In this document: positions 11,001 to 20,300 of the stretch, in pieces | Position numbering within the stretch: the first letter of the stretch is position 1 | Layout of the letters: the number at the start of each line of letters is the position of its first letter | DNA from: Norana najaformis | Taxonomy: Eukaryota; Annelida; Clitellata; Crassiclitellata; Hormogastridae | Direction of reading: 5' to 3' | DNA length: 64,000 nucleotides | NCBI GenBank assembly: GCA_964023275.1 | Contig: OZ029915.1 | Span: 3,901,485-3,965,484 of the forward strand | Program-made: the position numbers and the translations under genes | The notes under the pieces: model-generated | Seen by the model: the letters and a program-made list of their open reading frames with translations, nothing else | Told to the model about the DNA's origin: nothing | The model's database searches: none

Positions 11001-12297
11001 CTTCAGAATGACATATCGTGAGTCCAGCCGAATAGAAACACAAACCAACGAGGATAAAACTTCAAAGACCAACAGGGTCAAATATAAAAGGCCAGACTCA
11101 GTTTAACTAACACTCACTCATACTTATAGGCTGGAGTTCCCGCCCAACAAGGGACACTCCTTCTCTACAACATCTGTTGCAGGTGGCACCTGCAGGTAGC
11201 ATTCTAGCCTCTCCGCCCGTACATGCCACCTCGCAACAATTTGTGTAGATGTACTGTATTATCTCGGGTATATTGCGCATTCGTGCATAATGCGCATCCT
11301 GAATTGCAAAATTTATCCTAATGTAAAACTCTTAGAATCGGAAAATGAGAAGAGGAAGAATCAGGATAGGATTCATGGAAGAGGACAGTGGTTCAGCATG
11401 TTAAAGAGCAACTGTTTAATAATAGCTAAAGAGTCACTGTTCAAGGGTGGTTAAAGATTAACTGTTCAAGGATGGTTAAAGATTAACTGTTCAAGGATGG
11501 TTAAAGATTAACTGTTCAAGGGTGTTCAAAATTAACTGTTCAAAGATGTTAATGATTAACTATTCAAGGGTGGTTAAAGATTAACTGTTCAATGGTGGTT
11601 AAAGATTAACTGTTCAAGGATGGTTAAAGATTAACTGTTCAAGGATGGTTAAAGATTAACTGTTCTAGGGTGGTTCAAAATTAACTGTTCAAAGATGTTA
11701 ATGATTAACTATTCAAGGGTGGTTAAGGATTAGCTGTTCAAGGGTGGTCAATGATTAACTGTTCAAGGGTGGTTACAAAATTAACTCTTAAAGGGTGATT
11801 AAAGAGTTACTGATGGTTTACATGTCTGCCTTCCCATTTCTGTCAGCTTAAAGACAACCCATCCTAACAGCTCCTCTCCCCCTTCACTTTCTGGTCTTCT
11901 GGCAATCAGACTTGATTCCTGACATGGCATCTTTGGACAACCCCACTGACTTGACACAGCGCTCATGAATAAGTGGGTGCCCTGCATTTAACTTTTAAAT
12001 AACACTTTAGAACCCTTGAACAGTTAATCATTGGCCACCCTTGAACAGTTAATCATTGACCACCCTTGAACAGTTAATCTTTAACCACCCTTGACCAGTT
12101 AACGCTTTAGAAATTTCAAGTTTACGATTACATTTACGATGTTTTTTCAGAATCGTCAGAACAAATGGGAGAAGACCGTGTTCGTCTTTACGTCGCAGAA
12201 GACCAAGCGTCTCCCGATCGTCGACGTAAACGTGGGCGACATCGGAGGAGAAAACCAAGCGTTTGGTCTGAGCATAGGTCCCGTCTGTTTCTCATAG
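58..12297 (+). CDS. Fibrillar collagen alpha chain, 3' part of gene (16 exons)
   Basis: Encodes the C-terminal 453 residues of a fibril-forming procollagen chain, an extracellular matrix protein. Exons: 58-165, 810-863, 1814-1867, 2621-2674, 3043-3096, 3487-3540, 3745-3816, 4654-4689, 5403-5438, 6066-6161, 7017-7076, 7829-7964, 8263-8366, 9641-9715, 10532-10753, 12151-12297. The nine helical exons are 108, 54, 54, 54, 54, 54, 72, 36 and 36 bp; each starts with a complete Gly codon after AG and all Gly-X-Y triplets are uninterrupted. Then come the helix end and telopeptide, and a COLFI C-propeptide with TCRDL, YWIDPN, the QNIT glycosylation site and a GPVCF-type C-terminus. All junctions keep frame and use GT-AG. 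The propeptide resembles vertebrate clade A/B chains but has only six of the usual eight cysteines. The 5' part lies outside the window, so the exact chain type is unknown. Confidence 0.95.
520..660. repeat. AT-rich short palindromes in collagen intron
   Basis: Repeated self-complementary ACCATATATATGTGGTATAT units. The rest of the intron (166-809) shows nothing else recognised. Confidence 0.7.
810..863 (+). CDS. Collagen exon, 54 bp
   Basis: Six triplets, [18 protein letters not shown], between TTGCCAG and the donor GTGAGT. Confidence 0.93.
1343..1530 (-). mobile_element. LINE C-terminal ORF fragment (collagen intron)
   Basis: The minus-strand frame reads [20 protein letters not shown] followed by an AVDREEWR-type end, the typical C-terminus of a non-LTR reverse transcriptase ORF. 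Confidence 0.7.
1814..1867 (+). CDS. Collagen exon, 54 bp
   Basis: Six triplets, [18 protein letters not shown], between TTTTCAG and the donor GTACGT. Confidence 0.93.
1999..2045. repeat. (AT)n microsatellite
   Basis: Over 20 AT dinucleotides in a collagen intron; a (GT)n tract lies at 913-940. Confidence 0.9.
2240..2545 (-). mobile_element. Decayed interspersed repeat in collagen intron
   Basis: Shares CAACCGATGGTGCACCAAAT with 10200-10250 (CAACTGATGGTGCACCAAAA), and has a GAGAGAGTTCCAAAGTTTAG segment like that at 40520. Probably a LINE 3' region. Confidence 0.45.
2621..2674 (+). CDS. Collagen exon, 54 bp
   Basis: Six triplets, [18 protein letters not shown], between TTTGTAG and the donor GTGAGG. 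Confidence 0.93.
3043..3096 (+). CDS. Collagen exon, 54 bp
   Basis: Six triplets, [18 protein letters not shown], between TTGATAG and the donor GTAAGT. Confidence 0.93.
3487..3540 (+). CDS. Collagen exon, 54 bp
   Basis: Six triplets, [18 protein letters not shown], between TTTTTAG and the donor GTAAGT. Confidence 0.93.
3745..3816 (+). CDS. Collagen exon, 72 bp
   Basis: Eight triplets beginning [12 protein letters not shown] and ending GQP, between CTTGCAG and the donor GTAAGT. 72 bp is not one of the common 45/54/99/108 sizes, but the triplet register is intact. Confidence 0.92.
3842..4130 (-). mobile_element. LINE C-terminal ORF fragment (collagen intron)
   Basis: The minus-strand frame has [20 protein letters not shown] and [10 protein letters not shown], a recurring RTE-like C-terminal pattern. 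Confidence 0.72.
4654..4689 (+). CDS. Collagen exon, 36 bp
   Basis: Four triplets, [12 protein letters not shown], between CTTCCAG and the donor GTAAGT. Confidence 0.92.
5218..5392 (+). mobile_element. tRNA-derived SINE, family T (collagen intron)
   Basis: B-box-like TACGGGTTTGAGTCTCC, then core GGGACCTTGAGCAAGTCC and the end TAGATAGTGGTGCTTGATAA. Similar copies lie at 7383, 18445, 39220 and 62475. Confidence 0.7.
5403..5438 (+). CDS. Collagen exon, 36 bp
   Basis: Four triplets, [12 protein letters not shown], a proline-rich stretch near the helix end, between CTTTCAG and the donor GTAAGT. Confidence 0.92.
6066..6161 (+). CDS. Collagen exon: end of triple helix and telopeptide
   Basis: 32 codons. 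The last triplets GPS GDS are followed by non-helical sequence with PPPEWTNWF and one lysine (SRSK) that could serve in telopeptide cross-linking (inference). The acceptor is CTTCAG and the donor GTAACA. Confidence 0.9.
6540..6860 (-). mobile_element. tRNA-derived SINE, family U (collagen intron)
   Basis: Minus-strand copy of the element at 50320-50790; shares CACAGGGCTTGCCGTTTACT, CTTGGTGACAGAGGCACGG and ATCCCACAAGTGAGACGTGG (plus-strand reading). Confidence 0.7.
7017..7076 (+). CDS. Collagen exon: telopeptide/propeptide linker
   Basis: 20 codons reading [20 protein letters not shown], acidic and Ser/Thr-rich, between TTTTGTAG and the donor GTAAAC. The exon is too small and divergent to recognise alone, but phase and position fit the linker before COLFI. 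Confidence 0.8.
7383..7590 (+). mobile_element. tRNA-derived SINE, family T (collagen intron)
   Basis: Duplicated head (GCACAGTAGCTGAT occurs twice), B-box TACGGGTTCGAGCC, core CCTTGAGCAAGTCCTTCACT and tail GCGCTTAACAAATG. Confidence 0.7.
7590..7762 (-). mobile_element. LINE C-terminal ORF fragment (collagen intron)
   Basis: Minus-strand pattern KKSWKNTI...[14 protein letters not shown], homologous to 1343-1530 but diverged. Confidence 0.65.
7829..7964 (+). CDS. Collagen exon: C-propeptide coiled coil and start of COLFI
   Basis: 136 bp ending in phase 1. It encodes a short heptad-like helix ([15 protein letters not shown]) and then [16 protein letters not shown], the conserved COLFI entry with cysteine 1. 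The position of cysteine 2 is Ser. Acceptor GAGCAG, donor GTAAGA. Confidence 0.93.
8263..8366 (+). CDS. Collagen exon: COLFI calcium-binding loop
   Basis: 104 bp, phase 1 to phase 0. It encodes [19 protein letters not shown] followed by [14 protein letters not shown] and the downstream Asp form the family's Ca2+ loop. The usual Cys after DPNxG (cysteine 3) is Ser. The donor is GTCGGA, a weak match to consensus, but the frame continues exactly into the next exon. Confidence 0.92.
8570..8634 (+). repeat. (TTAC/CTAC)n microsatellite
   Basis: Alternating runs of TTAC and CTAC tetramers in a collagen intron. Confidence 0.9.
9058..9365 (-). mobile_element. SINE family A, near full length (collagen intron)
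   Basis: On the minus strand it reads ACCTGGAACC-like sequence, ATCGATTTTGTTTTGACTGA, then CTTTCGTTGG and a tail of TTACGATTACG. The 5' part matches the start of the copy at 26525-26875 (AATTATCTGATCCATCATAC). Confidence 0.75.
9641..9715 (+). CDS. Collagen exon: COLFI, WFGE segment
   Basis: 25 codons with TKGTWYHG and [12 protein letters not shown], matching the conserved WFGE..GFQF segment of COLFI. Acceptor TTACAG, donor GTATTT. Confidence 0.93.
9729..9890 (+). repeat. (CATT)n/TTATG complex microsatellite
   Basis: About 40 ATTC tetramers interrupted by TTATGC at 12-16 bp spacing, starting 13 bp after the end of a collagen COLFI exon. Confidence 0.9.
10532..10753 (+). CDS. Collagen exon: COLFI core
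   Basis: 74 codons beginning [16 protein letters not shown]. It contains QNITFHCRN, the conserved N-glycosylation sequon with a disulfide cysteine, and ends in SSDRCQ. Acceptor TTTTCAG, donor GTAACA. Confidence 0.94.
11400..11815 (+). repeat. 25-bp minisatellite in the last collagen intron
   Basis: About 16 copies of GGTTAAAGATTAACTGTTCAA plus 3-4 variable bases. Inverted copies follow at 12010-12110. Confidence 0.9.
11850..12008 (+). mobile_element. SINE family A, divergent subfamily (B)
   Basis: Shares CTTCTGGCAATCAGACTTG, CATGGCATCTTTGGACAACC and the end TTTAGAAC with the copy at 28215-28460 on the other strand. Confidence 0.6.
12010..12110 (-). repeat. Inverted copies of the 25-bp minisatellite
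   Basis: Three to four units reading GAACAGTTAATC, the reverse complement of the array at 11400-11815. Together with that array they flank a ~170-bp SINE copy. Confidence 0.85.
12151..12297 (+). CDS. Collagen last coding exon: COLFI C-terminus and stop
   Basis: 49 codons including TAG at 12295-12297. It contains [15 protein letters not shown] and the terminal GPVCFS, which carries the last propeptide cysteine. The acceptor is a strong TTTTTTCAG. Confidence 0.95.
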   Translation, partial: NRQNKWEKTVFVFTSQKTKRLPIVDVNVGDIGGENQAFGLSIGPVCFS

Positions 12298-12647
12298 CAT
12301 CAGGAATAGCAAACCGTTACTCAAGGACGAAACTTTTAAAACCTCAGCGAGCGAAGCCGTTTTTGTACGCTTCGTCAAGTGAAGCATTTACGTTACATTA
12401 TATCTAGTGCATTTATTCTTTTTGTGATACGAGAGAGCCTGGTATATTTTGCCACACACTGCCAAATGATGAAGACTCACTCTGCAACGACGCAGAAAGT
12501 TAGCCCGGTTACGTGCGTTAGCTGTTGTGTAGCAGGTCTGATGACTGGCCTTGCCTTGAATGGTCTTTTAGCAAAGGGTCCAGTATATCATAGGAACTCG
12601 CCGACACTGCCTCTTGCAATCTGTGATGATCTTTCACTCAGAACTGT

Positions 12648-12865
12648 TCCACAGATCCTATCCTGATTCTTCTTCCCCTTATCTCATTTTCCTGTTTGAT
12701 TCCAAACACCAACCACCATAGCCATCTGACTGTGCCTGCGTGACTTGGATCTTGACCTGGAACCGAGTCCTTCCTGCCTATCAACTTTGTTTTGACTGAG
12801 CGCCCGTGAATAAGCTTTCATTGGGGCTGTAGAAATCTCGAGCTTATGATTACGATATATTGAAT
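12648..12865 (+). mobile_element. SINE family A
   Basis: CCTATCCTGATTCTTCTTCC through TTTTGTTTTGACTGAGCGCC to GAAATCTCGAGCTTATGATT. It may lie in the collagen 3' UTR. Confidence 0.75.
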
Positions 12866-13074
12866 ACTTTCCTCATTGCATGGTCCTTAATCCTGTAATG
12901 TAAATGTAACTGAAATCTAAGTTTCTCAGTGTCGGTATGAGACCAAGCATTTCCAGAGGACACAGCTGGGAACAAAGTTGGTCAGTTTCATGTCCAGACA
13001 GTTCTGGTCAAGATGGTCACCATGTAAAGCTAATTTAGATAATGTCTTTGGTTTTACATTTTACCCCAGTCATG

Positions 13075-13080
13075 AATAAA
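13075..13080 (+). promoter_or_regulatory. Candidate collagen polyadenylation signal
   Basis: First AATAAA after the collagen stop codon, about 780 bases downstream. A SINE at 12648-12865 would then lie in the 3' UTR. Not supported by transcript data. Confidence 0.35.
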
Positions 13081-14269
13081 GGATTATCCTAAAATAAAAC
13101 CATACCCTCAGACATAACCAGAATTTAAATTTGAGTTGCATTTTTGGTTTTACTTTATAGTCCAATCATAAATTAAGCTTTATTGCCAATTATGTCTCTG
13201 AGGAAATTATTTTGATTTTTGATAAATTGGGCAATCGATTGGATACAAGTAGTGCATAATGTTGTTGCAGCCTTTCATCACTCTGTTCAAGGTTCGTATC
13301 CAAGTATGCAAGAAACTGACTTAGAATGTGGAAGGATTGCCCTGCTGATAGGCTGCTATTGTCATGCTTCCAGCTATAATTACATTTGAATCTTCCATAT
13401 AGCCAGTGCTTAAATTTAGGTGTGCATGTGTTAAAAACTGATGTTTATTTTTTAGTTCTAAATATTGAGAGTGGTGTTTAATTCCTGTTGGCTCACCTGC
13501 ACTTTTGCTGCAAGGTATGCTGCTCCGCAAGAAGCTTTAATCGTGCCAAAACCATGCTGTTAAACACAGAGTTAAAATCTGAATTGTGCTTACGAGACTG
13601 GCATTTATCCGTTTATCTAGAAATCTTCTGAGCATATCGAGTTATCTGACTGCGCTTGTTGCAAATGCACTTACACTCAAGAGTGTCAGAAGGAAGCTGA
13701 ATAAATGTGCAAAATATTCCATCTTCCCTTACCTGTTTCTCGTTAGTTAACTATTGTTAACGTCTTGTCGCCACCAGAACTGTTGGCATCAATCTTAAAG
13801 GTTAGGAACTTTAAGCTAAACCTCTGAATAATAATTACTCGGTACGAGAGTAAATAGCGGTCTTGTCCCTGGATTGGGGTGGTCCTCTGCACTTTCAACT
13901 TCAGAAGGTTTCTAAGGAGTTTCTAAAGAGATGTATAAATAGGCGTATTATCTGTACCTTCATGAATAAATTGTAGTAGGATTTAAGTTTTAACAACTTC
14001 ATCACTTGTAAGAAAATTTCACGTGAACAGCCATCTCGACCCAAGTTTGACCCGTTTCCTCTGCAGACACGTCGAGGCAAAGGCTGCAAGTCTGCTGCTA
14101 TGGCAGCTGGCAATCGGTTACCATGGTGATATAGTCATTGTCGTCGTTGCATATTATGATATATTTTAATCCAACATGTACTGTTTGTGCAATCGTCGCT
14201 ACCATCGTGGACATTAGGTCACAGATGGACAGGCAACTAGAAACTCAACCATCAGTTTGCGGAAATTTT

Positions 14270-14470
14270 ATACATATATTAAAACATGTATATAACATAT
14301 TTGCAAAACCCACTACACTGTATGTACATACATACATATATGTATATTCGTGCTATATACATTTATGTAGCCACATAAATTTGCAAAACCCTCTACACTG
14401 TATGTACATATATGTATATATGTACACATATACATATGTATATATGTGATATATACATTTATGTAGCCTT
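14270..14470 (+). repeat. ~90-bp tandem duplication, AT-rich
   Basis: TTTGCAAAACCC.CTACACTG to ATATACATTTATGTAGCC occurs twice. Confidence 0.75.
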
Positions 14471-14797
14471 ATGTGCAATATAAAGTCACATGGCAAGCTG
14501 AACTATCTATATTCCCAATTAAACAGAAATGTTATCTGTTAATAAAGGTATATACATACAGGGTATTATGTATATATTCAGTCGTGCAGCTATCTAATTT
14601 AATGCCATTGTTTACATAGGTAAATCTGCTTAGTTGGCTGAAATGTACGTAGCTGTTCTCTAGATTATTTCTAATTAAACTTTTAAGTTCTTTTGGGTGT
14701 TGATGTTAAATTGAAAATGTAACTTGCCAACAAGTACACTTTGTTGTAATTCTACTACTAGTGTATGTGATTCGTTCCAAGTCAGCTGCAAGTATCA

Positions 14798-14921
14798 TCA
14801 CCATGACCTGGAACCGAACCCTTTTGCCTATCGATTTTGTTTTGACTGAGCGCCTGTGAATAAGCTGGTTCCTGCGACTTAGCTTTCGTTGGGCACTGTA
14901 GAAATCTCGAGATTACGATTA
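14798..14921 (+). mobile_element. SINE family A, 3' part
   Basis: 5'-truncated copy from GACCTGGAACCGAACCC to CTCGAGATTACGATTACC. Confidence 0.75.
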
Positions 14922-14984
14922 CCAGTGAAAGAAGAGCCAACAGTCCACCATCAAAATGTGTTTGCGAACAGCTATCTACAATAA

Positions 14985-15230
14985 TATACCACTGCAGTGG
15001 AACTGTTTGATTCCATCCATAACTGACGAGTTCCACTAGGAACTGCTTTGTTCTGAACGGCTCAGTTCCGTTCAGAACATCTCGGTTCCACTGATAATCG
15101 ATCACTTCCATCCAGAACTGATCCCGCTTGGAAAGTCTCAGCTTCATTTGGAACCGCTCAGTTCAATTAAAAATGACTTGGTTCTGTTCAGACTTTTCAG
15201 GTCTGTCCCCATTCAGCCCAAGTATTTAAT
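14985..15230. repeat. Degenerate ~20-bp repeat
   Basis: About 11 loose repeats of a GAACTG/GGTTCCA-rich ~20-bp unit. No gene recognised between 12298 and 17279 apart from the listed repeats. Confidence 0.55.
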
Positions 15231-16794
15231 TCCACTCTTGACTACTCATTCTTTGAAAAGCTAAAATCAAGGAAGTTCAGTGGCAGCTCTGCGAGGAAGG
15301 CCACGCTAGCCCCCTTCCAACTAAGCCCTTGGCCCCTGAGTTTACCCCCATAAATTACCGGCCAGTTTGTACAGTAAGAATATATTCCAGAGTATTCCAT
15401 TGTTAGTCTGAAGAGATGAGAGGACCTTTGAAAAACCCAAAAAAACCAATAAATACTGTCAAAATGCACTGACAACTAAAAGCATTTTAAGAAATTTTTC
15501 CTGCAAGAAAGCACATCTTGGGTCCTCAGATGCCAAAAGTCCCAGACTTAAAAAAGTAATCAGATGTTTCTCAACACAAACTGACACAAAGTTGCCATCA
15601 TCAAAAACAAGTTAATTTTTCAGAGCACAGTTTAGTATGGCCCTTCTAAACTTCAGGAACTGAAACTTTGTGCCCCCCACTTTAGAAGCTCTTTCCCCAC
15701 CCCAAGTCATGTTAAACAAAAGATCTAGTCAAAACAACTTTAAACATAGGTCAAGCTAAGGCAGTGGTCAGTTTTAAAAGTCGAGTTTATTTAAAATATC
15801 ACTTTACCTAATTCTTTCTAAATGCATAAATGAACGAAATTCGTTGATTCATAATTTACATAATTCACATAAAACAATTCGTCTACATCACAAAGTCAGA
15901 GCTTGTAAAACCTCGTAAAGCCAAGGGGTAAAATAACACATGGCTCAAAGCCTGCTGCAATTTAAAAACTTCAAAATATCGATGGCTAGCCAGCCTTTTC
16001 TGTGATCTGCATAGAACAGCTTACCAGCAAACACCACAGACTTTATCAGAGCTTTAAGGGAATATTCTAAATGATGATACACAAATATTCAGTGTTCTCA
16101 GCAGTAAACTAGTTGAATAGGGGAGTAAAAGGCTATTAAAACAACAAATTTCTGTGCAACACTTTATTGTATTGACCAAGTTTTGTTCAAGCTTTGACTA
16201 GGAAACTAAAATGCAATAGCTTTACTATGCTAAATATAATTTATAAAGGCTAAGGACTTTGGCAGCTAATCATAGGTTGGAAGAATTCCAGTCTCCTTGC
16301 TGCCTTTTTGTCCATTTGGATACAGGAGAGTTTTGTCACCAAAAAACTCAAAATCCCTAAGATTGGCAGATTTCTTAAGCGATGATTAACTTTTTGGAAG
16401 AACTTGTAGATAGATCAGTTATTTGTGCTTACATTTCCAGAACTGCTGAAAATGAACATCCCTTCAAGCAACTGAAAATTAACAGTGAATGCATATCATG
16501 TGGTGCTGGTACACACCCAATTTTTCATGACTCTAAAGCACCCTTGAAATTGCTTTTCTTTCAAAATGTGTATTAGAAATTGTCTTTTACAGTACACTAC
16601 ATAAGCCATGGAGCCTTCTCTGCAGACTTGTGACCACTGTATCATTTGATTGGCTGACTTGAATCTGCATTCACTTCATAATACTATGGCTACCAATCAT
16701 AATACACCAAGTCATTATAGGTGGCTAATGAAGGCCACGCATCTCTGATAACATACAACACAGCCTCTCCAATATCTACTTTTCTTGAGTTAAC

Positions 16795-17045
16795 AATCTA
16801 CAACAACATTTAAACCTAACATCTTTACAAACTCCAATACCTCTAGAAATTCTCCCTCGAGGGAGCAATCTAACAGAGTTAAACCTAAAGTCTTTACAAA
16901 CTGGAATACCTCAAGAAATTCTCTTTAGGACACCATCTGTAACAGCATTTAAACTTAATGTCTTTACAAACTCCAATAACTCAAGACATTATTCTTGATG
17001 GAGCAATTTATATCAGTGTGTAAACCTAACGTCTTCACAAAGACC
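16795..17045 (+). repeat. 70-bp tandem repeat downstream of desaturase
   Basis: AAACCTAA.GTCTTTACAAACT starts at 16811, 16881, 16951 and about 17022, giving 3.5 copies. It could be in the desaturase 3' UTR, given the minus-strand gene ends at 17280. Confidence 0.8.
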
Positions 17046-17279
17046 CTCAGTAGAGTCACAGCAGTGCTTACTGCCACCTGAATGCCCCTTATAACTTCAG
17101 AAATAAATTAACAAATTACCAAAGAAATAATGTTACAAAAAACCTGAATAACAAGTTTACGTGCCAATTTATAAAACAGATGCCATGATAAAATATATGT
17201 AGGAAATCGTTCCATGTGAAATACACAATTGTTTAGTTTCAAACAACACCAGACTTTAAACTGACAAACGAAATTCCTC

Positions 17280-17328
17280 TTAACTGTTGTACGCATCGTA
17301 CCATATCTGGCCCGACACTTTCAGTGAT
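17280..17328 (-). CDS. FADS: Desaturase exon 11: C-terminus and stop
   Basis: 49 bp: [15 protein letters not shown] then TAA, matching the SLKKSG.LWLDAY ending of FADS enzymes. The acceptor is TGTTTGCAG. Confidence 0.9.
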
Positions 17329-20300
17329 CTGCAAACAAAATAACAAAACATTTTCCTTCTTATTCCTGTAATTCTACCTTAAAAGAAACAAATAAAAAAA
17401 CTGGATTTTGTTCAAGTCAAACAGAGAAATTAAATCTTTAAAGCAGAGAAATCAAATCTTTGAAGCAGAGAAATTAAATTTTTAAGTAGCTAAATTAAAT
17501 CTCTAACAATTAGTTTATTGTCCATGGTTATAACAATAGTGTTGATAAAGGTGCTTCATGCAATGTAATGTATCCAAGAAATTAATACAGTGCCAGTTTA
17601 GAGCCCGCAAAACAACGGAAATACTCTTTCAAGACTACACTTCTATAATTAATGTGTTGTGATATGTTAATTTAGAATAACTGTCATCATCTGATGCTTA
17701 GTGAGATAAAGCAACGCAAGGTAGAACAAAACAATAAAGAATTAAATATGTATATACTAGTGTGTATATATATATATATCTTTAAAGCAGAGAAGATATA
17801 TATATAAATACACCAGTATGAATGCATGTATGTATTTAAGCTGTATGCATGTATGCATCTGAGTAGTTCCTGGAGTTTAACAACAGCTTATGGCATCAAA
17901 GGCCGTTGCCGTTGCCCTCCTCCTTTATTCACGCTTGGGACAGGCAACACCCCAAACAAGGCAGTGGCAGAGTTAAATATGCATCTGAGCATTTAAATAG
18001 TGCCTTTTAAGGATTTCTCAAAGATAATGAAACATGGCTACCTGACACACCTAAAAGGCATGACCTAAATCAAGGTAAGGTAAGATAAGGTAAGGTAAAA
18101 GTAAGGTAAGGTAAGGTAACATATGATACTCTGTTGAGTACAGTCTTCATATGGCAATCTTCAGAAGTGAAGAACTAGAAATGAATGCTGTCAGTCCAAT
18201 CTGTTACCTACTTGACTACATCTGAAAAGGCTGTCAGCAGAGGTTTATTCTGGTACTCCAAATTATGCTTCTCACACAGCGACCTCACTAGTGGCGCCAC
18301 CTTCACTAGGTTGTTTCGAGGCATCGTTGGAAACAAACTACAAGAGAAACAATCCTCCAATCTGGACATTTGTCGCTAGAAATTCAAGTTGTACAGAATG
18401 TAACAGTTTGAGTTTCTACAGCTCGATTCTCAGCATACAACCGTGGGGCAGAGCTTATCGGATAGAGTGCTCGGCTGGTAACGTGAGGAGTACGGGTTCA
18501 GTCTACTCTGAGACAGTTACTGCAAGTCCTTCAACCATATTTGCTCAGCACCATCAACTTATGCTCAGTCAATAGATGGCAGTGCTTAATAAATGTAGAA
18601 ATGATTCCTCTCTCAGCTGATGGACAAATGGCGTGTTACCAATTGCGTTACCAATCGTGTTAATTAGTTTGAAACAGCTGGTTCAACGCTGGAGTTCAGA
18701 GTCCTAGAAACTGCTGTCACAGAATGCTATACAGGTTCTGAAAAGGTTCTATATAAATTGATAAATATCCAGATATGTAACTGCATTGTCATTCAAGAGC
18801 AGTGGACAATCTCATTAAAAATCACAAACAAAAGAAAATTAAAATACCATCTGCTGTTGAAATATCTTAGAAAATGAAGTCTATTTAATCTTTATTTGAC
18901 ATAATTCCACAGCAACAATCCTGTGTGGGAAATGACAGATCCACAGTTAGAAGTCAGTGGCTGGAAGAACATTGCCAAAGTATGTACGAACGAAGTATAT
19001 GTTATGTCAAATGTCCACAAACATAGGACCAGAGTATATATTGCTAGAGTATCAGTCACCATCATTACAAACTATACTATCCTGACAGTCACATTCATTG
19101 GGCCAACATTAGGCCTTTACATGGCCAACAATGGCAACAACATGGATAGTGATGGATCCATAGAACATGGCTCTCCAGGGCAACCAATTGTTAAATTTTA
19201 GAGGATTTTCTTTAAATGGCTCTACAAATATACTGATTCAAATTACATTACATAAAAGTACATACAATGTCAAAGCACAATTTAAATGCCCCCCAAACCT
19301 TACCCTTTACCCAAAAATGATTGCAAAAACAACAGATGTTTAATTAAAATAATTAATTAATGAGATACCATGAAAAATTAATTAATGAGATTCCATGAAA
19401 AGATAATTGTTTAAGATTTGTTTTGTTTCCGATGCTAACTGGTGTTCGATCTGGAAATTAAGGTGTCCACTCCACCAGTCGTTGAACCATGACTGCTCGA
19501 TGTTGCATGACGCTCTGACCTGCATCGTGACCCAGTCACGCTTCTGGTCGTAATCAACCAGCATAGGAAGGTGGCTCATCTGTGTCGCCCAGACAAACCA
19601 GTGACTTTCAAGGAACCTGACAGCCAGACACACAGATGCAGTTTCAACAACTTCAAAACACATCAGAGCAGTTAAGTAAGTATTAAGTAAGTAAGTAATG
19701 CATTTGTTAACACACCATATGTCCACTGACTGAGCAAGGAATCGTAAGTGAATAACAGTTGCCCCATGCCACCAACCCTATTTATTTTTTATCCTGGCTT
19801 TATTGGGATGCTTTCATCTTCCTAGAACAGTCTCACAATTCAGCTTATTACCTGCATGCTTCCATCTTTTTTGGGACGATCTCCCATGTTTAACCACATT
19901 AAAAATTCAATCGCCATTTCACTCAAGAATTGGGAAATGAAGCTTCTAATCAAATCTGTGAAGCATGAAAGAAGTGTGGTCGCTCCCTACTACAAAGTAC
20001 CTTAAACAGTTTATTTAAACAGACTAATTATCACCTCCAGTTGTTACCACAAAATGACATTACAACACCTTACACCTTACCTTACCTCAGTTTAGTTTAT
20101 GTTGTCTCACTTTATTAAACATAAGTAACTAATATGTAATGTCTAAACATAGTATCCCTTACATCTACCACTGCAGAACTGAGCTTAAAACCTGCCCTAC
20201 TGTTAAAAGCTTAACTAACTTTAGCTTAACTAACTGCATGCTACAGAAACGTAACTAATAAGCATTCATAAACATCTGTTTTCCAACCTGACGAATAGGA

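Noticed and set aside
11405-11815. CRISPR-like look of the 25-bp array
   Set aside because: Units are contiguous and degenerate with no unique spacers; it is a minisatellite.
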